Origin: Janthinobacterium sp. TND4EL3
GTDB lineage: Bacteria; Pseudomonadota; Gammaproteobacteria; Burkholderiales; Burkholderiaceae_D
DNA: 64,000 nt
Assembly: GCF_900156175.1 (NCBI RefSeq)
Contig: NZ_FTMV01000002.1
Coordinates: forward strand, 186,001-250,000
Direction of reading: 5' to 3'
Positions within the stretch are counted from its first letter, which is position 1, and the number at the start of each line of letters is the position of its first letter. The position numbers and the translations under genes were made by a program. A model generated the notes under the pieces. It was not told the DNA's origin. It was given only the letters and a program-made list of their open reading frames with translations, and made no database searches. Of this stretch, positions 33,286-40,278 are shown piece after piece.

Positions 33286-33492
33286 ATGAAGAAAGAGCAG
33301 AGCACGACGGCAGCGGACTACGCGCTGCAGGCGGCATGCGTGTGGCGCCAGAGCGACAAGGTGGATCTGGCGGCCAAGAAGCAGCTGGATGCCAAGGCGC
33401 GATGGCGGGCGGGTAACAGGCTGTTTCGTGAGACGCAAAAGCTGCGCCAAGCGGTAGATGCCTACATGGATACGCCCGATCCGCCGTCGTAG
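33286..33492 (+). CDS. Small basic helical protein
   Basis: 68 residues from ATG 33286 with a GAGGGACAGG site just upstream. It contains AADYALQAACVWRQSDKVDLAAKKQLDAKARWRAGNRLFRETQKLRQAVDAY, a single charged helical unit. A longer TTG start at 33256 is less likely. No family is recognised. Confidence 0.55.
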   Translation: MKKEQSTTAADYALQAACVWRQSDKVDLAAKKQLDAKARWRAGNRLFRETQKLRQAVDAYMDTPDPPS

Positions 33493-33513
33493 CGGCGCCA
33501 GTACCTTGAGACG

Positions 33514-33541
33514 AAAAAAAGCCCGCGAGCAAGGCGGGCTT
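33514..33541 (-). terminator. Leftward intrinsic terminator
   Basis: AAGCCCGC (33519-33526) pairs with GCGGGCTT (33534-33541) around a seven-base loop. The A run at 33514-33520 becomes a T run in leftward transcripts, so the orientation is leftward although all neighbours read rightward. Confidence 0.6.
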
Positions 33542-33625
33542 CCCAAAACCACTACATAAAACGAACATGCCAAGAATAACATACTCCTTGCTATCCAAGA
33601 AGCCCCTGGCCGTACAGGTGCAGCC

Positions 33626-33997
33626 ATGACGGCGCGCTTGATGCATCGCATAGGCTCCCGCCCATACCTGGTGCTGCGCGCGCTGCTGGAAGCGCCTGGC
33701 ACCTTTTACCAAATCTGCGAACGTATCGGCGCCGACCTGGAGCAGCCGGATGTGGAGTGCCGCATGCGCGAGACCTTCGGCAACCTGCTTCTGGCCCAGA
33801 TCAAGCTGGACAACATCACCTATTCCCTGACCACGGCTGCGCGCCTGGCACTGCAAGGCAAGCCGGCGCCAAGCGCCTGTAGCGTGGCCACGGCGCACCA
33901 TCGCGGCCCGAGCGAGGCGCAGCCCGTCACCGTTGTGCGCCGCGCCGTCCACGCCGGGCAGACAACCGAAACCATTCACCCTGAGAGCTGCGCATGA
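33626..33997 (+). CDS. Putative winged-helix protein before the replication initiator
   Basis: 123 residues. RPYLVLRALLEAPGTFYQICERIGADLEQPDVECRMRETFGNLLLAQIKLDNITYSLTTAARLAL reads as a three-helix winged unit. The tail is low in complexity. It overlaps the next gene by four bases. Function is unknown; DNA binding is plausible. Confidence 0.55.
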   Translation: MTARLMHRIGSRPYLVLRALLEAPGTFYQICERIGADLEQPDVECRMRETFGNLLLAQIKLDNITYSLTTAARLALQGKPAPSACSVATAHHRGPSEAQPVTVVRRAVHAGQTTETIHPESCA

Positions 33998-34950
33998 TCC
34001 GCCCGTCGTTTCAATTTTATCCGGCCGACTGGCAGGCCAACAGCAATCTGCGTCGTTGTACACATGAGGAAAAGGGTATCTGGCTGGACGTGCTGTGCCT
34101 GCTGCACGACCAGTCCGAATACGGCGTCTGCCGCTGGCCGCTGGCTGAGATCGCCCAGGCAGTCGGCTGCACCGAGCAGAAGCTGCAGGGCCTGATCAAC
34201 AAGGGCGTGCTCAAGGGCGTGGATGCTGGCGCGCTGGAAGCGCCCTTGGTGTATGTGCCGCGCTCCGGCCGCAGAAACGGCACGCCCATCGCTTTGTTGG
34301 CCGGCCAGGAAGGCCCGCTATGGTATTCGTCGCGCATGGTGATCGATGAATACAAGCGCATCCAGCGAGGTGATGCCGGAGGTGTGCCAAACGCGCTGCA
34401 AGAATCTTCACCAAACCATTCACCAAAGCCCCCCTTTGGTGAAGCACCAAAGCCCACACCAAAGGATACACCCGAGCCATCACCAAAGGACTCACCTAAC
34501 CCATCACCTTTCTCGTGTGCGCAGGCGTCACGCGCAGCCCCGTCATCTTCATCTTCATCTTCATCTTCAAAGGAAAAGCCCCCAAACCCCGCTGACGCGG
34601 GGCCTGCTGCCAAGCCTCGCCTATCGGCCATCGCTTTGCAGACCTTTCTCGACGAATGCCAGGCGAAGGGCGAACGGCCTCTGCGCGACTACGCCCCGCT
34701 GTGGACCTACCAGCAGGGCGCCAAGCTACCGCTCGACATGGTGACGCTGGCGTGGGCCGAGTTCCGCCGTCGCTTCCTGCCTGGCGGCACGCAGCCGGAC
34801 AAGCGCCAAAAAGACTGGCGCGGCACATTCCGCAAGTACGTCGAAAACAATTATTTCAAGCTGTGGGCTATCGACCGTGAGGGTCAGTATTTCCTGACCT
34901 CGACCGGCAAGCAGGCAGAAAAATTTCAAGAAACCCTGGAGGCAGCATGA
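33994..34950 (+). CDS. Phage replication initiator-like protein
   Basis: 318 residues. The N-terminal domain (about 1-125) begins FQFYPADWQANSNLRRCTHEEKGIWLDVLCLLHD, the pattern of phage replication proteins with a DUF1376/DnaD-like winged helix. A disordered Pro/Lys/Ser linker (about 135-205) with repeating SPKx units and a nine-Ser run follows. A C-terminal helical domain (about 210-318) ends in KDWRGTFRKYVENNYFKLW. It precedes a DnaB-type helicase, so it probably binds the phage origin and loads helicase. Confidence 0.75.
   Translation: MIRPSFQFYPADWQANSNLRRCTHEEKGIWLDVLCLLHDQSEYGVCRWPLAEIAQAVGCTEQKLQGLINKGVLKGVDAGALEAPLVYVPRSGRRNGTPIALLAGQEGPLWYSSRMVIDEYKRIQRGDAGGVPNALQESSPNHSPKPPFGEAPKPTPKDTPEPSPKDSPNPSPFSCAQASRAAPSSSSSSSSSKEKPPNPADAGPAAKPRLSAIALQTFLDECQAKGERPLRDYAPLWTYQQGAKLPLDMVTLAWAEFRRRFLPGGTQPDKRQKDWRGTFRKYVENNYFKLWAIDREGQYFLTSTGKQAEKFQETLEAA
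34407..34511 (+). repeat. 12-bp-period iteron-like repeats inside the initiator gene (candidate origin)
   Basis: Exact CACCAAA copies begin at 34409, 34421, 34445, 34457 and 34481, all on a 12-base period. Degenerate copies on the same register begin at 34469, 34493 and 34505. An inverted copy TTTGGTG at 34435 makes a 9-bp inverted repeat with 34419-34427. Lambdoid phages carry origin iterons inside their initiator gene. The period also matches a four-residue protein repeat, so a protein-level origin is the alternative. Confidence 0.5.
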
Positions 34951-36287
34951 CCGAAGAACACGCAATGCCGGCCGCCATCGAGGCCGAACAGTCGGTCATC
35001 GGTGCGCTGCTGCGCGACAACGGCGCCGTGGACCGCATGGGGGACCTGCGTGCCGCGCACTTTTTCCGCCACGAGCACCGTACGATTTTCGTGGAGATCA
35101 TCCGCCAGATCTCGCTGGGCATCGAATGCGACGTGATCTCGGCAGGCACTGCGCTGGCGCAGGCCATGCCGGACTGCATGGCTTACCTGAATTCGGTCTC
35201 GCAAAGCATGCCCAGCGCGGCCAATATCGGGCGCTACGCCGACCTGGTGCGCGACCGCGCGCTGCGCCGTGGGCTGCTGGCGGCCACGGCCGACATGTCC
35301 GAAATGGCCTTCAAGCCGGACGGGCGCAGCGCCGGCGACGTGCTTGACCTTGCCCAATCTGCCCTGGCCACGCTGGCCGAAACACGCACGCTGCGCGAAC
35401 CAATTGCCGCCAGCGCCGCCATGATGGCGCACATCGACGTGCTGGGGGACCGCGCTGAGCGCAAGTACACCGGCATTGCCACAGGATTTGCCGACATCGA
35501 TGCGCTGCTGAACGGCGGCCCGAACCGGGGTGCGCTGGTGATCCTGGGCGCGCGCCCATCGATGGGCAAAACCGCGCTGGCCCTGAACATCGCCACCAAT
35601 GCAGCCGAGACGCACTCGGTGCTGTTCCTGTCGCAGGAAATGCAGAACGGCGAGCTGCTCGACCGTGCCGTGGCCGCCCTGGGCAGCATCCCGCTCAGCA
35701 CGGTGATCCGCGGCGACTTCGACAACGCCGACTGGAGCAATTTCACCGTGGCCAACGTGAAGCTGAATGCTATGGGCCTGCACCTGGACGACCAGCCCGC
35801 GCTGACGCTGCTTGACGTGCGCAGCAAGGCGCGGCTGGTGAAGCGCAAGCATGGCCTGGATTTGCTGGTGGTCGACTACCTGCAGTTGATGAGCGGCGCC
35901 GGCGACAACCGCAACAGCCAGATCGAGGAAATCTCGCGCGGCTTGAAGGCGCTGGCCAAGGAACTCAACATCGTCGTGCTGGCCCTGTCGCAGCTGTCAC
36001 GCAACGCCGCCAACAAGGCGCGCCCGCAACTATCCGACCTGCGCGACTCGGGCGCTATCGAGCAGGACGCCGATATCGTCATCTTCGTGCACCGCGACGA
36101 GGTGGACAACCCACAAAGCCATTTGCGCGGCTGCGCCGATATTTTCGTCGCCAAGAACCGCCAGGGTCGCATCGATGACGTGCTGCTGTCCTACGAGGGC
36201 ATGTACACCCGCTTTTCCGATAACAACCGCCCACGCCCGGCGGCGCCGACGCAGCCCTACAAGCGCGGCCTGGCCGAGCACCTCTAG
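34947..36287 (+). CDS. Replicative DNA helicase, DnaB type
   Basis: 446 residues. N-terminal domain AEQSVIGALLRDNGAVD...FFRHEHRTIF, then RecA-like core: Walker A GARPSMGKTALA, Walker B LLVVDYLQLM, and LRDSGAIEQDADIVIFVHR near the arginine finger. It unwinds DNA ahead of the fork as a hexamer. The gene overlaps the initiator stop by four bases and is the P-like partner of the replication module. Confidence 0.93.
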   Translation: MTEEHAMPAAIEAEQSVIGALLRDNGAVDRMGDLRAAHFFRHEHRTIFVEIIRQISLGIECDVISAGTALAQAMPDCMAYLNSVSQSMPSAANIGRYADLVRDRALRRGLLAATADMSEMAFKPDGRSAGDVLDLAQSALATLAETRTLREPIAASAAMMAHIDVLGDRAERKYTGIATGFADIDALLNGGPNRGALVILGARPSMGKTALALNIATNAAETHSVLFLSQEMQNGELLDRAVAALGSIPLSTVIRGDFDNADWSNFTVANVKLNAMGLHLDDQPALTLLDVRSKARLVKRKHGLDLLVVDYLQLMSGAGDNRNSQIEEISRGLKALAKELNIVVLALSQLSRNAANKARPQLSDLRDSGAIEQDADIVIFVHRDEVDNPQSHLRGCADIFVAKNRQGRIDDVLLSYEGMYTRFSDNNRPRPAAPTQPYKRGLAEHL

Positions 36288-36304
36288 CAAAAAGGACTAC
36301 CTGC

Positions 36305-37342
36305 ATGACATTCGCCCTGTTCAAGATCAAGAAAATCTGGCACTACCGCTTCCAGTTGGCCGGCACCCGCGTCCAACGCAGCACCCGCGAACGGAACAAG
36401 GCGCGCGCCGAAGCGGCGGCCACCCGGGCCTACGACGAGGAAGTGGTGCGCACCAACGGTGGCAAGCCAGTGCCGCAGCTGGCGGCGCTGTTCCGTGAAT
36501 GGCTGCTGGTGCGCGGCCCGGTATCGAGCGCGGCCCACGTGCGTAGCGTGGATACCTGCATGCGCCTGCACCTGTACGACCTTGGCGCCATGCCAGTGAG
36601 CGAGATCACTGCGCGCCACATCGAGCTGGCCCGCAACGAACACTTGGCAGCGCGCGAACCGGCAACCGCCAACCACTGGCTGCGCATCATGCGCTTGATC
36701 ACGAACTGGGCCGTCGAGCAAGGCATGTTGACGCGCCGGCCGTGGAACGTGGCCATGCTCAGCACGCAGAAACGCCCGCGCAAGATCCTGCCGCTCGACG
36801 TCGCCATGCAGTGGCTGGACGCAATCGATTGCGCTGGCCGCCGCTCGCCCGCCGTCAGCACGGCCATCCGCTTCATGTTCGGCCTGGGCCTGCGCGAGAG
36901 CGAAGCTGCCAGCGCACGCTGGGAATGGATCGACTGGGAGCGGCGCACCTATACGCCCGGCATCACCAAGGGCAAAGAGGCCGAACCCGTGCCCATGCCC
37001 GCCTGGCTGGTCGACTACCTGCAACATCGGCGCCAAGCCGAAGGCCTGATCACCGCGCGAAAGGACGGCAGCCAGCAGCCGCCCGGCTTCGCCCGCCGCC
37101 CGATCGCCACCGCTAACGCCCACTGCAAGACAAAAGGCATCACGCCGCATCGCCTGCGCGGCAGCTTCGCTACCCTCCTGTCGGAAGCAGGCGTGCCGAT
37201 CCAGACCATCCAGAAGGTGATGCGCCATAAGAGCCCCAGCACCACCATGGCCTACCTGGAGAAGAACCTCGACATCGCCGTGCGCGCGCAGCAGCAGATC
37301 GCCGACAAGATCGGCTTCGCCGATGAGGCGGCAGCCACATGA
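36305..37342 (+). CDS. Second tyrosine recombinase, in the replication module
   Basis: 345 residues. Core-binding part PQLAALFREWLLVRGPVSSAAHVRSVDTC, then the catalytic domain: Arg in FGLGLRESEAASARW, Lys in TKGKEAEPVPM, HRLRGSFATLL (HxxR), and MRHKSPSTTMAYLEKN with the Tyr. It is only distantly like the integrase at the left end and is not next to an att site. Possible roles are resolution of phage dimers, inversion, or plasmid-state maintenance. Confidence 0.85.
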   Translation: MTFALFKIKKIWHYRFQLAGTRVQRSTRERNKARAEAAATRAYDEEVVRTNGGKPVPQLAALFREWLLVRGPVSSAAHVRSVDTCMRLHLYDLGAMPVSEITARHIELARNEHLAAREPATANHWLRIMRLITNWAVEQGMLTRRPWNVAMLSTQKRPRKILPLDVAMQWLDAIDCAGRRSPAVSTAIRFMFGLGLRESEAASARWEWIDWERRTYTPGITKGKEAEPVPMPAWLVDYLQHRRQAEGLITARKDGSQQPPGFARRPIATANAHCKTKGITPHRLRGSFATLLSEAGVPIQTIQKVMRHKSPSTTMAYLEKNLDIAVRAQQQIADKIGFADEAAAT

Positions 37343-37581
37343 AGCACCCAAACCCGCACCTTGAACCAGAAAACCCTGCCGAAGCCGCCTACAAGCACGA
37401 TCGCGCACTGCTGCGCGCGCTGTACACCTGCCAGGCCGTGCTGGTCAACGGCAAGCAGCACTTCCTGCACAGCATGCACCCGCAGGTGCACGGCGGCGGC
37501 ATCGACACGACGATCTACCTGGTGGGCGACCCAACCCCGCGCAAGCCTGCCGATATCACCTTCCCGGAGCAACCAGAATGA
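37339..37581 (+). CDS. Small unknown protein coupled to the recombinase
   Basis: 80 residues starting MKHPNPHLEPENPAEAAYKHDRALLR and continuing LVNGKQHFLHSMHPQVHGGGIDTTIYLVGD. Its ATG overlaps the recombinase stop as ATGA. No family is recognised. Confidence 0.55.
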   Translation: MKHPNPHLEPENPAEAAYKHDRALLRALYTCQAVLVNGKQHFLHSMHPQVHGGGIDTTIYLVGDPTPRKPADITFPEQPE

Positions 37582-37664
37582 AAATCATGACCGCGCCGCA
37601 AGAAAAGCAGCCCGGCGAAAAACTGGCGAACGCCACCCCGCAAAGCCGCATGAAACCTGAATAG
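37578..37664 (+). CDS. 28-residue peptide overlapping the preceding stop
   Basis: ATG 37578 overlaps the previous stop; the peptide is basic and polar (MKIMTAPQEKQPGEKL at its start). It is supported only by position in an overlapping chain, so it may be a chance frame. Confidence 0.25.
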   Translation: MKIMTAPQEKQPGEKLANATPQSRMKPE

Positions 37665-37758
37665 CACGATTATCGGTAGTCATCGGTACAAATCCAGCGC
37701 ACCGCCATGGAAAATGGCGAAAAGTGCAATTAAAAATAGACTGAAAATAGGAAATTCG

Positions 37759-38097
37759 ATGCGACAAGAACACTACGACAGCATCAAAAACATGCTCGAC
37801 CGCTGGGCTGAGTGCATGAGCGTCGGCGGCGCCGTTGGCGAAGGAGCGCGCCGCGAGTGCCTGGGCGCGCCCGACGCCCGTATCCACTCCATCGAGGATA
37901 TCGAGGTCGAAGTGGACAAGCTCATAGTGCGCGCAGTCGATTCTGCCGTGTGGGAATTGCCTGTTTTGCAGCGCACGGCCGTACTTTCGCACTATGGGCT
38001 GAACACGTTCAACGCCTGGCGCGCGGACTTTGAAGTTGTTTTTGATCTGGCCATCGAATCGCTGTTCGGGAGCCTGAAAAGCCGCATCGTCTGCTGA
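37759..38097 (+). CDS. Q-like late regulator (putative antiterminator)
   Basis: 112 residues from ATG 37759. SIKNMLDRWAECMSVGG, then the block VDSAVWELPVLQRTAVLSHYGLN, which resembles the sigma-region-4-like core of phage Q/antitermination proteins. The gene is followed at once by a sigma-70 promoter and a terminator, then by the packaging and head genes, the same arrangement as lambda Q-pR'-tR'. Function is inferred mainly from this context. A longer start at 37714 is possible. Confidence 0.6.
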   Translation: MRQEHYDSIKNMLDRWAECMSVGGAVGEGARRECLGAPDARIHSIEDIEVEVDKLIVRAVDSAVWELPVLQRTAVLSHYGLNTFNAWRADFEVVFDLAIESLFGSLKSRIVC

Positions 38098-38104
38098 AAG
38101 GGGC

Positions 38105-38133
38105 TTGCAACCAAGAAAAAAGCCGCGTATATT
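38105..38133 (+). promoter_or_regulatory. Candidate late promoter pR'
   Basis: TTGCAA (38105-38110), 17 bases, TATATT (38128-38133). A transcript would begin near 38140 and run through the terminator at 38166-38198 into the terminase gene. Immediately downstream of the Q-like gene, as expected for a Q-dependent promoter. Confidence 0.7.
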
Positions 38134-38165
38134 CCGTTCTGTCGGGGCTTCGTGCGCCCGGAAAT

Positions 38166-38198
38166 AAGCCTGCTACCAGAAATGGTCGCGGGCTTTTT
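38166..38198 (+). terminator. Candidate late terminator tR'
   Basis: AAGCCTGCTACC (38166-38177) pairs with GGTCGCGGGCTT (38184-38195) with one mismatch and one wobble, followed by a T run. It lies about 25 bases after the predicted late start site and 38 bases before the terminase ATG, so late genes should need antitermination. Confidence 0.75.
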
Positions 38199-38235
38199 GC
38201 ATTCTGCGCGTGTTTTTTTCATAGGAGAACTGGTC

Positions 38236-38814
38236 ATGGGTCGCAAATCGTCGCTGACCGATGACCAGTGGGTGGAGATCGAGCGGCGCCACCTGGTCGA
38301 CGGCATTTCGATTAACGCGCTGGCGCAGGAGTTCGGCGTCAACGAATCGTCATTACGCCGAAGAATAAAGCCGAATAAAGCCGAGCCGAAAAAAGCCTCG
38401 ATATCGTTGCAGGCTCTAGCTGAAATGAAGGTTGAGGTCGATGCTAAGGCAAAGCATTTTGCCGAACAGCTCGGCGCATTGCCGTTCGCTAAGCAACAGA
38501 TCGTTTCCGACCTGGCGCGCAAGCTGACGAACACCAGCGAGCACATGGCATCGGCCGCCGAAATCAGCGCCGCATCGTCGCACCGCTTGTCGCGGATGGC
38601 GAACCAGCAGCTCGAGTTGGTCGATGAAGTTGACCCGATGAAGACCAGAGCGCAGCTTGAATCGTTCGCCGCGCTGCAGAAGTTGGCGAACATATCGGGC
38701 GAGATGCCCGGTCGCCTGGCGGCATTGAGTCGTGGCCAGCCGCCCGAAGCGCCGCAGTCGCAAGAAGATGTGGACCAGGAGCTGGCCCTGTTGTTGGGCA
38801 GTGGCGGTGGCTGA
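38236..38814 (+). CDS. Terminase small subunit
   Basis: 192 residues. N-terminal HTH: LTDDQWVEIERRHLVDGISINALAQEFGVNESSLRRRIKP, which recognises the packaging site. The middle is a helical oligomerisation region and the acidic C terminus ends in DQELALLLGSGGG. An AGGAG site precedes ATG 38236; the frame upstream belongs to the terminator. It overlaps the large subunit by eight bases. Confidence 0.88.
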   Translation: MGRKSSLTDDQWVEIERRHLVDGISINALAQEFGVNESSLRRRIKPNKAEPKKASISLQALAEMKVEVDAKAKHFAEQLGALPFAKQQIVSDLARKLTNTSEHMASAAEISAASSHRLSRMANQQLELVDEVDPMKTRAQLESFAALQKLANISGEMPGRLAALSRGQPPEAPQSQEDVDQELALLLGSGGG

Positions 38815-40267
38815 CATCGATCTGTCTGGCATCAACATCGCCAGGCTGAGCCCGGATCAGCGCCGCCGCGCACTGGAGTTGTTGAAGTTGAAGCGGCGCT
38901 ACAGCAGCGAGAACAAGCTGGCGAACTACCAAGCCTATGCAAAGCAAGCCGAGTTTCATGCCGCTGGCAAAACGTTCCGCGAGCGCCTACTGATCGCCGG
39001 CAACCAGCTGGGCAAGACCTGGTCGGCTGGCTTTGAAAGCGCGATGCACTTGACTGGCCGCTACCCGAACGACTGGCCGGGCCGCGTGTTCGCCAAGCCA
39101 GTGGTCGGCTGGGCCGCCGGTGTCACCAGTGAGGCCACGCGCGACACCGTGCAGCGCGTCATGTGCGGCCGTATCAACGCCATTGGCACCGGCTCGATAC
39201 CGAAGGACGCGATCAAGTCCAAGTCGCTCAAGCGAGGCGTGGCCGATGCCATCGATACCGTGGTGGTGCGTTTTGGTGGTGGCGGTGACGTGCAGGCCGG
39301 TGAAAGCCTGATCGGCTTCAAGTCGTATGACCAGGGCCGCGAGAAGTTCCAGGGCGAGACGCTGGATTTCTTCTGGCCCGACGAAGAGCCACCGGAAGAC
39401 ATTTACCTCGAAGGCCTGACGCGCACCAATGCCACCAACGGCATGCTGCTGATGACCTTCACACCGCTGCAAGGCATGTCGACGGTGGTCAAGCGCTTCC
39501 TGCTGGACAAGTCGCCCGGCACGCATGTGACAACGATGACGATCCACGACGCCGAGCACTACACGCCGGAACAGCGTGAGGCAATCATCGCCAGTTATCC
39601 GTCGCACGAGCGCGACGCACGCACCAAGGGCATTCCAACGCTCGGCAGCGGCCGCATCTTCCCGATCGACGAAGAGTCGCTGAAGATCGAAGCGTTTCCG
39701 ATTCCGGCGCACTGGTCACAGAACGGCGGCATGGACTTCGGCTGGGACCACCCAAGCGCCGGCGTTCGATTGGCGTGGGACAAGGACACTGACACCATTT
39801 ACGTCACGGACTGCCACCGCCAGAAAGAACAAACGCCGCAAATGTTCTCGCTGTCGCTGAAGGAATGGCCGAAGTGGCTGCCGATCGCATGGCCGCACGA
39901 CGGCTTGCAGCACGACAAGGGCAGCGGCGAGCAGTTGGCCGCCCAATACAAGAAGACCGGCCTGCATATGATGCCCGAACGCGCCACCTTCCCCGATGGT
40001 ACCAACGGCGTCGAGGCGGGCTTGCAGGACATGCTGCAGCGCATGCAGCTGAAGAAGTTCAAGGTCTTCAGCCACCTGACGGAATGGTTCGAAGAGTTTC
40101 GCATGTACCACCGCAAGGACGGCAAGGTCGTCAAGCTAGCCGATGACTTGATGGCGGCCACGCGTTACGCCTGGATGATGCGCCGCTACGGCATCAGCAG
40201 GAAAGAGGCGGAATTCTCCGTCGAAATCGAGCAACAGATGCCGGATTCCAACGGCTTTTACTTTTAA
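38807..40267 (+). CDS. Terminase large subunit
   Basis: 486 residues from GTG 38807 (alternative GTG 38801; the ATG at 38732 lies in the small-subunit coding region). Walker A is LIAGNQLGKTWSAG and Walker B FFWPDEEPP; the nuclease half shows NGGMDFGWDHP and LADDLMAATRY with metal-binding Asp residues. It cuts concatemers and drives DNA into the prohead. Confidence 0.93.
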   Translation: MADIDLSGINIARLSPDQRRRALELLKLKRRYSSENKLANYQAYAKQAEFHAAGKTFRERLLIAGNQLGKTWSAGFESAMHLTGRYPNDWPGRVFAKPVVGWAAGVTSEATRDTVQRVMCGRINAIGTGSIPKDAIKSKSLKRGVADAIDTVVVRFGGGGDVQAGESLIGFKSYDQGREKFQGETLDFFWPDEEPPEDIYLEGLTRTNATNGMLLMTFTPLQGMSTVVKRFLLDKSPGTHVTTMTIHDAEHYTPEQREAIIASYPSHERDARTKGIPTLGSGRIFPIDEESLKIEAFPIPAHWSQNGGMDFGWDHPSAGVRLAWDKDTDTIYVTDCHRQKEQTPQMFSLSLKEWPKWLPIAWPHDGLQHDKGSGEQLAAQYKKTGLHMMPERATFPDGTNGVEAGLQDMLQRMQLKKFKVFSHLTEWFEEFRMYHRKDGKVVKLADDLMAATRYAWMMRRYGISRKEAEFSVEIEQQMPDSNGFYF

Positions 40268-40278
40268 GGCACCTACCC

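Noticed and set aside
34543..34572. TCATCT hexamer tract coding for poly-Ser as a phase-variation switch
   Set aside because: The unit is six bases, so slippage changes length by two residues and never the frame.
38152..38235. Longer terminase small subunit start
   Set aside because: The frame runs through the terminator hairpin at 38166-38198; AGGAG marks ATG 38236.
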